Assembly (NCBI RefSeq): GCF_004346865.1
Contig: NZ_SMGR01000003.1
Span: 186,001-250,000 of the forward strand
Source of the DNA: Shimia isoporae
GTDB taxonomy: Bacteria > Pseudomonadota > Alphaproteobacteria > Rhodobacterales > Rhodobacteraceae
Direction of reading: 5' to 3'
DNA length: 64,000 bases
The notes under the pieces: generated by a model
The model's database searches: none
What the model was told of the DNA's origin: nothing
Seen by the model: the letters and a program-made list of their open reading frames with translations, nothing else
In this document: positions 27,871 through 36,814 of the stretch, piece after piece
Layout of the letters: each line of letters starts with the position of its first letter
Position numbering within the stretch: the stretch's first letter is position 1
Position numbers and translations under genes: made by a program

Positions 27871-28328
27871 CCCGATACGTATCCTTCGAGGCGCAAATCG
27901 TGCCAATGGAGTGGGGCAAATCGACCTATACGGTCTTGCCGCTGCCGGAATCCGTACTTGAGGCTCTAAACCATCCAAAGAGGGTCGAAGGAGAAATCGC
28001 GGATCATCCTGTAAATCTTGCGGTCAGCCGGGCTCCGGTAATCAGCGGAGCTTTCCTCTGGACCGGCAAATCACTTCTGAGCCGAATTGGGGTGTCACCC
28101 GATGACCTGCTAGACGTGCGCCTGAAGGCAGCCGATCCCGATTATGTGGACATGCCGGAAGATGTCGTCGCTCAGGTGCAAACTTCTGGCCTGGCCGAAC
28201 AGTGGGACGCCTTGACCGCAGGTAAAAAACGCGGCCTCCTTCACCCGATTGAAAGCGCGAAGCGCGCCGAGACACGCCAGAAACGGATTGACGCCCTTTT
28301 GGCGTCACTAAGGGAGAGCCGAGCATGA
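27867..28328 (+). CDS. DUF1905/YdeI (OmdA)-like protein
   Basis: A 153-residue soluble protein. The first 90 residues resemble DUF1905 ([24 protein letters not shown]), and the last 50 resemble the YdeI/OmpD-associated domain ([31 protein letters not shown]). The family has been linked to bacteriocin tolerance in a few species, but a general role is not known. It starts with GTG overlapping the ispH stop (GTGA) and overlaps the DUF3429 gene downstream by four bases. Confidence 0.83.
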   Translation: MTRYVSFEAQIVPMEWGKSTYTVLPLPESVLEALNHPKRVEGEIADHPVNLAVSRAPVISGAFLWTGKSLLSRIGVSPDDLLDVRLKAADPDYVDMPEDVVAQVQTSGLAEQWDALTAGKKRGLLHPIESAKRAETRQKRIDALLASLRESRA

Positions 28329-28777
28329 TCCGGATACCCACTGCACCTCTACTGCTTGGACTTGCGGGGCTGATCCCTTTCGTCTGGGGAGCCCTGACGA
28401 TTTTGCAACCCTCCCTTCAGGATTGGGGGGCGGCAACGCTTGGCCCACGGTTTGTCGGACCCTATGTGCAATTGTTTTACGGGTCGGTGATCCTGAGTTT
28501 CATGTCCGGTGTCCTGTGGGGTTTCGCAACTAAGGCAGGTGGCGCACGTGCGGCGGTTGGGTACACGCTTTCTGTGATTCCGGCGCTCTGGGCATTCTTC
28601 ATGACCGGCGGCGGTCCGGTCAGCGCCGGCACAAACCTGTTGTTTGGTTTTGCCGGTTTGCTACTACTCGATTACGCATTTTTTCAGTGGGGCCTGACCC
28701 CGCCATGGTGGATGCGCCTGCGCCTGATTTTGACAGCCGTGGTTGTCACCTGCCTCGCAATCAGCATCGTTTATTGA
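28325..28777 (+). CDS. DUF3429 membrane protein
   Basis: A 150-residue inner-membrane protein with about five hydrophobic segments and a Trp-rich stretch (SFMSGVLWGF near residue 58 and ALWAFFM near 85) typical of DUF3429. The function is unknown. It is translationally coupled to the YdeI-like gene upstream (ATGA). Confidence 0.82.
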   Translation: MIRIPTAPLLLGLAGLIPFVWGALTILQPSLQDWGAATLGPRFVGPYVQLFYGSVILSFMSGVLWGFATKAGGARAAVGYTLSVIPALWAFFMTGGGPVSAGTNLLFGFAGLLLLDYAFFQWGLTPPWWMRLRLILTAVVVTCLAISIVY

Positions 28778-28800
28778 CCTAGCCAAACGGAGACAAATCT

Positions 28801-29415
28801 TTGATTTCCATACACTTTCTACTAACCGCATTTGTCGTCGTCATCGCACCCGGCACCGGAGTCATCTACACGCTTGCGATGGGTCTCGGCCAAGGCCCGA
28901 AGGCCGCAATTTGGGCTGCATTGGGATGCACCTTCGGGATATTGCCACACCTTGCGGCCGCCACATTGGGGTTGGCGGCGGTGCTTCATACGTCCGCAGT
29001 GTTATTCAACGTGGTCAAATTCGCGGGCGTCGCTTACTTGCTCTATCTCGCGTGGCAGGCGGTACGTAGCGATGGCGCACTGGCTGTGACAGCAGAGCGC
29101 AGGATTCAGGCAGGGTTCGTCATCGCCCGCCGGGGTGCCCTGATCAACATCTTGAACCCGAAATTATCGGTGTTCTTTCTTGCTCTTTTGCCGCCATTCC
29201 TGAGCGGCGTGCCCTCAACCGCCACTTTGGAGATGGCTGTGCTGGGCGGGATCTTCATGGCAATGACGTTTGCTGTATTTGTGCTTTACGGGCTGTTCGC
29301 CGCCAAAGCACGCGAATTGCTTCTTGGCAGTGAGCGGGTGATGCGTTGGTTGAACCGCAGCTTTGCCGCAATCTTTGTGGCCTTGGCGGGGCGTCTGGCA
29401 ATGGAGCGGGCATGA
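28801..29415 (+). CDS. LysE family translocator
   Basis: A 204-residue exporter of the LysE/RhtB superfamily with six membrane segments. The family motifs are APGTGVIYTLAMGLGQGPKA near residue 17 and NILNPKLSVFFLALLPPFL near residue 118. Substrates are usually amino acids such as homoserine or threonine, but cannot be assigned here. The start appears to be TTG at 28801, with an ACGGAG site ten bases before. Its stop overlaps the methyltransferase gene start (ATGA). Confidence 0.9.
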   Translation: MISIHFLLTAFVVVIAPGTGVIYTLAMGLGQGPKAAIWAALGCTFGILPHLAAATLGLAAVLHTSAVLFNVVKFAGVAYLLYLAWQAVRSDGALAVTAERRIQAGFVIARRGALINILNPKLSVFFLALLPPFLSGVPSTATLEMAVLGGIFMAMTFAVFVLYGLFAAKARELLLGSERVMRWLNRSFAAIFVALAGRLAMERA

Positions 29416-30017
29416 GCGATAAGGAAACGCTTGAGGTCTATGCACAGGCCGCAGGTAAATACGCGGAAAAATTTGCTCGCATCGACGACATCGACGTGGA
29501 TCAGTTCAGCGATCTGACCGCGTTCTTCGAGCGGCTTCCCGACAATGGTCTCGTCTTGGACTTTGGCTGCGGTCCGGGCCAATGGGCCGACAAAATTCGG
29601 ACTGCCGGCTATCGCGTCGAGGCAATGGATGCCTCCCCGGAAATGGCGGACCTTGCAAAGGCGGCCTTTGACCTCGACGTGACAGTGGGAACCTTTGAAA
29701 GCCTCGACGCGAACGCCCGATATGACGGCATCTGGGCAAACTTCTCTTTGTTGCACGCCCCGAAGTCGGAGTTTCCGCAGCACCTTCTGCGCGTTAAAAA
29801 TGCGCTAAAGCCCAGCGGCGCCCTTCATCTTGGAATGAAACTCGGCGAAGGCGAGGCGCGCGACCATTTGGGGCGGTTCTATAGTTACTATTCACCCGAG
29901 GAACTGACCGGGATTTTGGAAAACGCGGGTTTTACGGTGTTTCGGCAAAGAACAGGCAGTGGCACCGGTTTGGCTGGTACCAAGGACTCATTTGTCATAC
30001 TCACCGCGCATGGCTGA
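29412..30017 (+). CDS. Class I SAM-dependent methyltransferase
   Basis: A 201-residue Rossmann-fold methyltransferase. Motif I is [15 protein letters not shown] near residue 49, followed by the acidic residue of [15 protein letters not shown] and motif IV-like [18 protein letters not shown]. The substrate is unknown. Its start overlaps the LysE stop by four bases, and its last eight bases overlap the start of rnhA, so these genes form a tight run from ispH. Confidence 0.88.
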   Translation: MSDKETLEVYAQAAGKYAEKFARIDDIDVDQFSDLTAFFERLPDNGLVLDFGCGPGQWADKIRTAGYRVEAMDASPEMADLAKAAFDLDVTVGTFESLDANARYDGIWANFSLLHAPKSEFPQHLLRVKNALKPSGALHLGMKLGEGEARDHLGRFYSYYSPEELTGILENAGFTVFRQRTGSGTGLAGTKDSFVILTAHG

Positions 30018-30468
30018 TTTGTTTGCATATACGGATGGCGCTTGCTCAGGAAATCCCGGCCCCGGCGGCTGGGGTGTCCTCATGCAGGCCAAGGATGGCG
30101 ACAGCGTCGTCAAAGAACGCCCGCTGAATGGTGGCGCCGCAGAAACCACCAACAACAAGATGGAGCTCATGGCAGCGATCATGGCGCTTGAAACGCTGGA
30201 GCGGCCCAGCAAGATCACGGTGGTCACAGACAGTTCTTACGTCAAAGACGGTGTCACAGGCTGGATCCACGGCTGGAAGCGCAACGGATGGAAAACGTCC
30301 GCCAAGAAACCTGTGAAAAACGTCGAGTTGTGGCAAAGGCTTGATGCGGCTCAGTCCCGACATGATGTCACTTGGGAATGGGTCAAAGGCCATGCCGGCC
30401 ATCCGGAAAACGAACGCGCCGACGAATTGGCACGCGAAGGAATGGCACCTTTCAAACCAAAAAAATAA
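30010..30468 (+). CDS. rnhA: Ribonuclease HI
   Basis: RNase HI removes RNA from RNA-DNA hybrids, including R-loops and primers. The 152-residue protein has the complete catalytic set: Asp9 ([14 protein letters not shown]), Glu52 ([10 protein letters not shown]), Asp74 (VVTDSSYV), His128 ([14 protein letters not shown]) and Asp138. The ATG at 30010 lies eight bases inside the end of the methyltransferase gene. A terminator follows directly. Confidence 0.97.
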   Translation: MADLFAYTDGACSGNPGPGGWGVLMQAKDGDSVVKERPLNGGAAETTNNKMELMAAIMALETLERPSKITVVTDSSYVKDGVTGWIHGWKRNGWKTSAKKPVKNVELWQRLDAAQSRHDVTWEWVKGHAGHPENERADELAREGMAPFKPKK

Positions 30469-30490
30469 GGCGCGGGATCGCCGCGCCTTT
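30469..30490 (+). terminator. Terminator between rnhA and the convergent glycosyltransferase gene
   Basis: GGCGCGG (30469-30475) pairs with CCGCGCC (30481-30487) around a five-base loop, followed by TTTCTCTGTTT. The stem begins directly after the rnhA stop codon. Confidence 0.8.
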
Positions 30491-30513
30491 CTCTGTTTAG
30501 CCGACTGCCCCCG

Positions 30514-31542
30514 TCAGGCGGCGTTTGCCGCGTTGGCAGCACTGACCTGATCACGGGCCTTGAGCTTGGCAAGGAAGGCTTTTGTCGCGGGTTGGCGGCG
30601 CGCTTTTCGCGCCATGCGCTGCGCCCAGTCAATTGCTGCCTCATGATGCTTGGCGAGCGTTTCGTCCTTCAGCAACTCCGTCTTGATCGCAATGGCCGCA
30701 TCAAACCGCTCTGCAAGGCGGGTGTCGGTCTCGTGGTTCTTGTCGAACTTGTCCCAGTAAGGCAGTTGCAGCTTGCCTTTCACATGATTGGCGCGGCCGC
30801 GGCGTTGCTTGTTCAGGAAGCCATCCAGTGAACGCAACGCGTAGTGGTTGAGTTGCGCCACGTCATAACCAAAGCCTTTGTCGATATGCAGAGCGCCTTT
30901 GATCTGGCGATCATCAAGCTTCGTGCCATCTGGTGTGACCCAGTTGATGTCAGTCGCATCCGGTTCGATGAACGGTCGGTGCACGCCCATCCGGTTGAAC
31001 TTGTCGTTGTTGCGATAGAGCGTTTTGAAAAATCGATGCGGGAGCATGTCTGCTGTTGGCACTTCCGGCTCAGCTTGCAGGAACTGCTGCGGCACCGGCG
31101 TATCCGAGATCTCCTCAATCCCCGCGTTGCCAAAAATGCGCCAGACCAGCGAAATCGCATCCGCTTCTGGATGGGTGTCGATCAACGCCTTGAACGTGCC
31201 GTCGCCAACCCCGATCTGCAGGAATTCGTCCACATCGACCACAAGGATATAGTCCGCATCCTGCACCACAGGCTCGTGCTGCGCCCACATCAATGCACTC
31301 TTGTGCGGACCGCGCTTCATTACGCGATTGAACCGGTGATGGATTTCGCCCATGCGGTTCAGGTTGCGCAGGATCAGGTCGGTCTGATCGCTGCAATCAT
31401 TGGTGAAAACCACAATGTCGGTCGCACCCAATGCTTTGTAATGCGCCACCCAGTCGAGGATATAGGCACCCTCGTCTTTCATGGTGGTGACAACTGTCAC
31501 CTTTGGTGCAGCGGAATCGCCGCCGAATCCGAAGAAAGCCAC
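30514..31542 (-). CDS. Family 2 glycosyltransferase (GT2-like)
   Basis: A 342-residue GT-A-fold protein. The N-terminus VTVVTTMKDEGAYILDWVAHY is the nucleotide-binding start of this subgroup, and the metal-binding DxD is seen in ILVVDVDEFLQIG near residue 105. No membrane segment is present. Such genes often act on capsule or other surface polysaccharide, but no polysaccharide cluster is adjacent. The start is GTG at 31542. The C-terminus is rich in Ala and Arg. Confidence 0.85.
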   Translation of the reverse strand: MAFFGFGGDSAAPKVTVVTTMKDEGAYILDWVAHYKALGATDIVVFTNDCSDQTDLILRNLNRMGEIHHRFNRVMKRGPHKSALMWAQHEPVVQDADYILVVDVDEFLQIGVGDGTFKALIDTHPEADAISLVWRIFGNAGIEEISDTPVPQQFLQAEPEVPTADMLPHRFFKTLYRNNDKFNRMGVHRPFIEPDATDINWVTPDGTKLDDRQIKGALHIDKGFGYDVAQLNHYALRSLDGFLNKQRRGRANHVKGKLQLPYWDKFDKNHETDTRLAERFDAAIAIKTELLKDETLAKHHEAAIDWAQRMARKARRQPATKAFLAKLKARDQVSAANAANAA

Positions 31543-31678
31543 TGTCTCTGCCTCATGCTCTTGGGCAGCTCATTTGACGGCCACCCCTGTATTGAGCGCA
31601 AATTAGCAAGCGGACGGGGCAGGCGTCTACATTTTTAATTGAATCAAGGGCTTTCGCGGCAGAAGAGTCACAGCCCGA

Positions 31679-31915
31679 CTATTTGCGGAAATGTGTCGGC
31701 ACGATGATCAAGGCGCCGACCGAGGAGATGATCGCATTCATCCCCGGACTGCCAAAACCGATGTGAAACATGCGCGAGATCATAAAAAACACGAACGCCC
31801 CACCCACGCAGATGATGATCGAGGGAATATAACCGTTGCGGGTGAAACCCGACCGTTCGGCCGCATATCCGATGATCCCCGCAATAATGACGGTTCCGAA
31901 AAAGGCAAAAAACAT
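31679..31915 (-). CDS. Small membrane protein (78 aa)
   Basis: A 78-residue protein with three hydrophobic stretches (about 2-18, 30-47 and 57-73) and glycine-rich turns, somewhat like the GlsB/YeaQ type of small membrane proteins but not clearly a member. An AGGGAGA site precedes the ATG at 31915, and it lies ten bases after fmt on the same strand, so it is probably the last gene of the def-fmt operon. Confidence 0.75.
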   Translation of the reverse strand: MFFAFFGTVIIAGIIGYAAERSGFTRNGYIPSIIICVGGAFVFFMISRMFHIGFGSPGMNAIISSVGALIIVPTHFRK

Positions 31916-31925
31916 GCGTGTCTCC

Positions 31926-32831
31926 CTAAAGGGTCTGACCTGCTGTCAGCGGAAAGCCCCGCAGGAACGTCTGCGCATCCTGCCCGCCTTTGCCCGCGCG
32001 TTGCAAGCGCAGCAACTGCACCGCGCCAGAGCCGCACGCCACTGTCAGAGCTTCGTCCAAAATGGTGCCCGCTGCCCCGTTGCCGGCGACAACGTGCGAC
32101 GCAAGCACCTTGACCCGCTGCCCCTCGATTTCGGTCCAGGCGCCCGGAAACGGCGACAGGCCACGAATTTTGCGATCCACCTCTTCCGCGGTTTCGCTCC
32201 AGTCGATTTTGGCTTCCGACTTGTCGATCTTTTCCGCGTAGGTCACGCCATCCTCTGGCTGTGGTTCGGGCGTTAGGTCATCCAGCAGCGCGAGCGTATC
32301 GACGATGGCTTCTGATCCAAGCACTGAAAGCCTGTCATGCAATTCCGCGGTGGTTTCTGTCTCGCCAATCGCAATTTCGCGCCGCAAAAGGACGTCGCCG
32401 GTGTCCAGCCCCGCATCCATCTGCATGATACAAACGCCAGTTTGCTTGTCTCCGGCCATAATCGCGCGATGGATTGGCGCCGCTCCGCGCCAGCGAGGCA
32501 GAAGGCTCGCATGAATGTTGAGGCAGCCTTTCGTTGGCGCATCCAGAATGGCTTGCGGCAGGATCAACCCATAGGCGACAACAACTGCAACATCCGCTTC
32601 CAGAGATGCAAACTCCGCCTGCGCAGTCTCGTTGCGCAAAGACACCGGATGACGCACGTCCAAACCCAACGCCTCGGCACGTGCCTGGACGGGTGTCGGT
32701 CTGTCTTTCTTGCCGCGTCCCGCGGGACGCGGCGGCTGGCAATAGACCGCGGCAATGTCGTGGCCCGCCGCGATCAGGGCATCCAAAACCGGTACCGAAA
32801 AATCCGGCGTTCCCATAAAAACAATACGCAT
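31926..32831 (-). CDS. fmt: Methionyl-tRNA formyltransferase
   Basis: Fmt formylates the initiator Met-tRNA using 10-formyl-tetrahydrofolate. The 301-residue protein begins [20 protein letters not shown] and has the catalytic signature with Asn-Ile-His and [17 protein letters not shown] near residue 107-130. The C-terminal OB-fold domain that grips the tRNA follows from about residue 205. It follows three deformylase-type genes, so addition and removal of the formyl group are encoded together. Confidence 0.97.
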   Translation of the reverse strand: MRIVFMGTPDFSVPVLDALIAAGHDIAAVYCQPPRPAGRGKKDRPTPVQARAEALGLDVRHPVSLRNETAQAEFASLEADVAVVVAYGLILPQAILDAPTKGCLNIHASLLPRWRGAAPIHRAIMAGDKQTGVCIMQMDAGLDTGDVLLRREIAIGETETTAELHDRLSVLGSEAIVDTLALLDDLTPEPQPEDGVTYAEKIDKSEAKIDWSETAEEVDRKIRGLSPFPGAWTEIEGQRVKVLASHVVAGNGAAGTILDEALTVACGSGAVQLLRLQRAGKGGQDAQTFLRGFPLTAGQTL

Positions 32832-32852
32832 CTGGTTCTCCTGCTCGGGGCC

Positions 32853-33347
32853 TTAGCGCAGCTTGCGCGCCTTGCGGATCAACATGTCCCGCTTGGTCTT
32901 GCTGAGATGGTCGAAATACATCTTCCCGTTGATGTGATCGATCTGGTGTTGCACCGAGGTCGCCCACAGACCGACAAAATCCTTCTCCACCGTCTCACCG
33001 TTCTCATCCATATAGCGCACGGTCACCGCGCGCGGGCGGCTGATCTTGGCCGAGACACCAACAAGGTTCGGGCTTGCCTCTTCGTGCTCGCGCGGCTGCA
33101 CCGAGGCGTGCAGAATTTCGGGGTTCGCCATGCGCACCGGCTGATTGCCTTCCTCGGTGGCGTCCACCACCGCAAGGCGCAGCATCACGCCGATTTGGTT
33201 TGCGCCCATGCCCACACCGGGCATCGCGTACATCGTCTCGATCAGATCATCCCAAACCTGCCGCACCTCATCGGTGATCTCTGTCACCGGCTCGGCTGCG
33301 GTCCGAAGACGTTTATCTGGCCATGGAATGCAGCGACGAACAGTCAT
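32853..33347 (-). CDS. Degenerate peptide deformylase-like protein
   Basis: A 164-residue protein with the overall deformylase sequence but damaged active-site motifs. Motif 1 is GVGMGANQ (residues 44-51) instead of GxGLAAPQ. Motif 2 (EGCLS) is replaced by EASPNLVGVSA near 90-100, without the metal-binding Cys. Motif 3 reads HQIDH (134-138), so the catalytic Glu is Gln. Both metal-ligand histidines remain. It is most likely inactive as a deformylase and may act as a binding or regulatory partner of the two upstream paralogues. Its start overlaps the previous gene by ATGA and the frame is intact, so it appears maintained rather than decaying. Confidence 0.88.
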   Translation of the reverse strand: MTVRRCIPWPDKRLRTAAEPVTEITDEVRQVWDDLIETMYAMPGVGMGANQIGVMLRLAVVDATEEGNQPVRMANPEILHASVQPREHEEASPNLVGVSAKISRPRAVTVRYMDENGETVEKDFVGLWATSVQHQIDHINGKMYFDHLSKTKRDMLIRKARKLR

Positions 33348-33835
33348 TTGAGAGCGTATCCTTCAAGTAGGGTTTTGCGCGTCATCGCGTCGAGACGGTC
33401 CAAAGTAACGATACCGTCCAGATGATCCATTTCATGCTGAATACAGCGGGCGGAAAAACCATCGAAGTCGCCGGTTTTTTCAACTCCGTTCTCGTCCCGC
33501 CAGACCACCGAGATCTGGGATGGACGCGCCACCGGCACCATCAGATCAGGGATGGAAAGACAGCCTTCTTCCACAGTCGACGAGCTGTCACTTCGGGCTG
33601 TGATCACCGGATCAACGAACACCATGGGCGTGCGATCACCTTCTTTCCAAGTGACGTCCATCACGAACAGACGCCGAAGGTCACCGACCTGCGGTCCCGC
33701 CAATCCCCGCCCAGGCGCTGCATACATGGTTTCCAGCATATCCGCCGCCAGCACACGGATGTCCGCGTCCCCCACAGCCTCACAGGCTGTGGACAGCCGG
33801 TCATCCGGCCAACGGACGATGGGGAGGACACTCAT
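33344..33835 (-). CDS. def: Peptide deformylase, second paralogue
   Basis: A 163-residue deformylase-type protein. It keeps the metal-binding EGCLS (residues 90-94) and HEMDH (134-138), while motif 1 is slightly changed to GRGLAGPQ (42-49). It should still be able to remove the N-formyl group from new proteins, perhaps with altered preference. The ATG at 33835 overlaps the stop of the first def gene (ATGA), and its own stop overlaps the third. Confidence 0.92.
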   Translation of the reverse strand: MSVLPIVRWPDDRLSTACEAVGDADIRVLAADMLETMYAAPGRGLAGPQVGDLRRLFVMDVTWKEGDRTPMVFVDPVITARSDSSSTVEEGCLSIPDLMVPVARPSQISVVWRDENGVEKTGDFDGFSARCIQHEMDHLDGIVTLDRLDAMTRKTLLEGYALK

Positions 33836-34344
33836 CCCCGTGCCAGCTCGCGCTTCATCTTCTGGGACTTGCGGGTCATCATCTGACGCTTCATTGGGCC
33901 AAGATAGTCGATGAACAGTTTGCCGTTCAGATGGTCGATCTCGTGCTGCACGCACGTCGCCCACAGCCCGTCAAAGTCTTTTTCCTGCGGATTGCCGTCC
34001 ATATCGATCCAGCCGACGCGAACCTCTTTGGGGCGCGTCACCTCGGCAAACTGCTCGGGAATCGACAGACATCCCTCTTCATAGACGTTGGTTTCCTCGG
34101 AGCTGCTCAAAACCTCGGGGTTGAACATCACCACCGGCTCCGGCTCGCCTTCCTTAACACAATCCATCACGATCAACCTATCCAGAACACCGACTTGCGG
34201 CGCGGCAAGGCCGATACCGGGGGCGTCGTACATGGTTTCCAGCATGTCTTCGGCCAGATTGCGCAACTCATCGCTCAGGTCGGCAACGGGCGCACAGGCC
34301 TTTTTCAGGCGGGGATCGGGGTGGATCAGGATTTGGCGTTTCAT
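33832..34344 (-). CDS. def: Peptide deformylase, canonical copy
   Basis: This 170-residue protein has all three motifs intact: GIGLAAPQ (43-50), EGCLS (90-94) and HEIDH (134-138). It is the expected main enzyme removing the formyl group from the initiator methionine. The ATG at 34344 is preferred over one at 34353, because a GAAGG lies just before it and MKRQILIHPDPRL is the typical family start. It heads the def-def-def-like-fmt operon and is divergent from the aminotransferase gene. Confidence 0.97.
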   Translation of the reverse strand: MKRQILIHPDPRLKKACAPVADLSDELRNLAEDMLETMYDAPGIGLAAPQVGVLDRLIVMDCVKEGEPEPVVMFNPEVLSSSEETNVYEEGCLSIPEQFAEVTRPKEVRVGWIDMDGNPQEKDFDGLWATCVQHEIDHLNGKLFIDYLGPMKRQMMTRKSQKMKRELARG

Positions 34345-34444
34345 GGCCTTCATCTAAGACAGCATTGCATTTGACGCAACGGGGTTGCGCACGGCCAGCA
34401 ATCCGCTAGCGTCACATCGTTCATCCGCAGCAAAGGACCCCCAA

Positions 34445-35617
34445 ATGAGCTTTGACGAGATCATCGACCGCTTTGGCACCCATTCCGTAAAATGGGACAT
34501 GATGGAGCCGATCTATGGCGTGCCTGCCAAAGACGGAATCGCGATGTGGGTGGCCGATATGGATTTCCGCCCGCCGCAATGCGTGTCGGATGCTCTAGTC
34601 AAAATGAACGAGATGGGTGTCTACGGATACTACGGTGATGATGCCGCCTATCTGGACGCCATCCGCTGGTGGATGAAAGAGCGCCACAGCTGGGACGTCG
34701 CACGCAACGAGATTTTTACGACACACGGTCTGGTGAACGGCACCGCGATGTGTGTGGACGCCTTTACCAACGCGGGTGACGGCGTCGTTCTGATGACGCC
34801 GGTTTATCACGCCTTCGCCAAGGTCATCAAAGCCGCCGGTCGCGAAGTTGTCGAATGTCAGCTTGCACTGAACGAGGGTCGCTACGAGATGGATTTCGAG
34901 GCGTGGGATGCGCAAATGAAGGGGCATGAAACCATGCTCATTCTCTGCTCGCCCCACAACCCCGGCGGCCGCGTCTGGACCCGCGACGAATTGCAGGGCG
35001 TTGCCGAATTCTGCAAACGTCACGACCTCATTCTGGTAAGCGACGAGATCCACCACGATCTGGTCTTTGCAGGCAACACCCATATCCCGATGGCCAATGT
35101 GGACGAGACCATCATGGACCGCCTGGTGATGATGACGGCCACCACCAAGACCTTCAACATCGCGGGCAGCCACTCCGGCAACGTGATCATCCCCGATCCT
35201 GACCTGCGCGCCAAATTCGGCGGACGCATGGCGGCTCTGGGCCTGTCGCCCAACAGCTTTGGCCTCTTCATGGCCGAAGCCGCCTACTCGCCCGAAGGTG
35301 CGGCTTGGGTGGATGATCTGGTGGTCTATCTGGATGGCAACCGCAAACTGTTGGACACTGCGATTGCGGACATTCCGGGGCTGGCGTCCATGGCGCTTGA
35401 GGCCACCTACCTCAGTTGGGTCGATTTCTCCGGCACCGGCATGGGGCGCGAAGAGTTCACCCGCCGTGTGGAAAAAGACGCAAGGATCGCAGTGAACCAC
35501 GGCCCGACGTTTGGCACAGGCGGCGAAAACTACCTCCGCTTCAACATCGCCACCCCCCGCGCGCGGGTGCAGGAAGCCTGCGAGCGACTTGCAGAAGCGT
35601 TTTCAGATTTGCAGTGA
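34445..35617 (+). CDS. PatB/MalY-type aminotransferase (cystathionine beta-lyase-like)
   Basis: A 390-residue fold-type I PLP enzyme of the MalY/PatB group, most of which cleave C-S bonds of cystathionine or cysteine conjugates. Seen are IAMWVADMDFRPP near residue 32, CSPHNPGGRVW near 170, SDEIHHDLVF near 200 and the PLP-binding lysine in TATTKTFNIAGSHSG near 233. The ATG at 34445 has AAAGGA ten bases before. It is the divergent neighbour of the def operon. Confidence 0.92.
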   Translation: MSFDEIIDRFGTHSVKWDMMEPIYGVPAKDGIAMWVADMDFRPPQCVSDALVKMNEMGVYGYYGDDAAYLDAIRWWMKERHSWDVARNEIFTTHGLVNGTAMCVDAFTNAGDGVVLMTPVYHAFAKVIKAAGREVVECQLALNEGRYEMDFEAWDAQMKGHETMLILCSPHNPGGRVWTRDELQGVAEFCKRHDLILVSDEIHHDLVFAGNTHIPMANVDETIMDRLVMMTATTKTFNIAGSHSGNVIIPDPDLRAKFGGRMAALGLSPNSFGLFMAEAAYSPEGAAWVDDLVVYLDGNRKLLDTAIADIPGLASMALEATYLSWVDFSGTGMGREEFTRRVEKDARIAVNHGPTFGTGGENYLRFNIATPRARVQEACERLAEAFSDLQ

Positions 35618-35629
35618 TTTAGGCGCACC

Positions 35630-35734
35630 AGCGCCCGAACCAAGGGGTAAAAGCGAAGCGCCCGCGTTTTGCCGGAGGCAAACCTCCGGTTTGACGGGGG
35701 CGGTTCGGGCGCTAGCCAAAGCGTTGCTTTGGCT
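35630..35734. repeat. Nested inverted-repeat element
   Basis: Three perfect inverted repeats are packed into about 105 bases. The outer arms AGCGCCCGAACC (35630-35641) and GGTTCGGGCGCT (35702-35713) match over 12 bases. Inside lies CCGGAGG-CAAA-CCTCCGG (35672-35689). Directly after comes AGCCAAAGC-GTT-GCTTTGGCT (35714-35734). The arrangement looks like a repeated extragenic palindrome unit. Only one copy is seen in this window, so being dispersed in the genome is an inference. A second role as terminator of the aminotransferase gene is possible. Confidence 0.7.
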
Positions 35735-35839
35735 GTTGGGGGAGAAGAACCTTGTACCAAAAATGAACGCTGACAGCGTCACCAACAAAAGTGCGTTCCG
35801 AAATTTTCGTTACAATGGACGCTTGTTTCAAAGCTACGT

Positions 35840-36114
35840 CTAGCTATTTCGTTTCTCATCTTGGATTGAAGGCCAAGCACCAAATTTGATTAGGAGAGCT
35901 TCAAGCGATTCTTTTACTAAGTCACAGTAGTTTTCGTCAAAGGGCTCAGTCAGCGTCTTCTCCAAAGCGCTAAGAAGCGAGTTTAGGGCCCAAAGTCGCC
36001 ATCATGTATTGCCGCAGTGTGCAGGTTTTCGCCGTTCTGTTCGTCTAGCGTTCGGGAAAGAAAGTTGAACAGAGTTAGAGCTGCGTCGGCATCAAGTTTT
36101 ATCTCTACATCCAT
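35840..36114 (-). pseudogene. Frameshifted small gene (about 91 codons)
   Basis: Reading minus from the ATG at 36114 (GGAA site nine bases before) gives MDVEIKLDADAALTLFNFLS and so on for 43 codons, then a TAA at 35983-35985. A one-base shift at the run GGGCCC lets translation go on as ALNSLLSALEKTL to a TAG at 35840, making a protein of about 91 acidic residues with heptad-like helices. The downstream part has no start of its own. I read this as a single gene broken by a recent one-base deletion or a sequencing error. I do not recognise a family. It is AT-richer than its neighbours, which may point to foreign origin. Confidence 0.55.
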
Positions 36115-36254
36115 TCGGTTTCCAATTTAGCCTCGAAGCTTAACCCTCGCTGACTTGTGGAGTTTGGCAATTTCGGATCCCAAACTGCCATTCATCGAAG
36201 CCCCAGCTGCCCCGTAGTCTCACCAAAGAGCAGCGGTCAGCGAAAGCTACAACC

Positions 36255-36608
36255 TCAGCCCTCTTTCCCCAACAACGCTACCGGCGCTTCGCTTGCCCGT
36301 TCAAAATCCACCGGCGCGCGGTCGGTCGCCAGTGTGTGGCGCTTGAACTCGTAGCGCATCTCTCCGCCTTGCTCTTCAGAAGCCACAATCAGGCATTGGT
36401 AAAGCTGCTTTCCACCGTCATAGACATCGACCAGCCCGCGCAAATGCGGGGCGTCTTCGATGTCCAGCGTAAAGCCGTCATCCTCAAACCGGATCACGCG
36501 AAAGCTGCGGCCACCTGCCTCGACACGCAGTTTGTGGCGCTGCTTCATCGCTTTTTTGCGGGCGGCATCAAGGCCGGCCTGAACCTCTGGGGGCAAATAG
36601 GTGCTCAT
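36255..36608 (-). CDS. Conserved-type hypothetical protein (117 aa)
   Basis: A 117-residue soluble protein without signal or membrane segments. It starts MSTYLPPEVQAGLDAARKKA and has basic residues at the N-terminus followed by a beta-rich part with alternating hydrophobic residues (FRVIRFEDDGFTLDIED and LYQCLIVASEEQGGEMRYEF). The second half suggests a small beta-sheet, PilZ-like in feel, but I cannot confirm this. It is divergent from the glutathione transferase gene. Confidence 0.7.
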   Translation of the reverse strand: MSTYLPPEVQAGLDAARKKAMKQRHKLRVEAGGRSFRVIRFEDDGFTLDIEDAPHLRGLVDVYDGGKQLYQCLIVASEEQGGEMRYEFKRHTLATDRAPVDFERASEAPVALLGKEG

Positions 36609-36814
36609 GACGAAGTCTCCGAATACACTGGTAAAAATCAGCGTCCATCACACCATGGTCAAGCCAAGAATTTGTAAACACGCGGTCTTTGGCGAAATGC
36701 CGCAGATCGGTCACGGTCTGTGCGCAGGCGCGCAGGTGTTTTGCGCTACCGTCTGTTTTTCCGCACAGATCCGGACGCTACATTGTCGTCAAACGACAGA
36801 TAACGGAGAACAAG

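Noticed and set aside
32853-34344. The three deformylase-type genes as a sequence assembly duplication
   Set aside because: The three proteins differ through most positions and have distinct motif changes, so they are old paralogues and not an artefact.
35530-35760. Minus-strand protein gene over the nested inverted repeat
   Set aside because: The frame is formed by the palindromes, has no ribosome binding site and gives a low-complexity Pro/Arg-rich translation.
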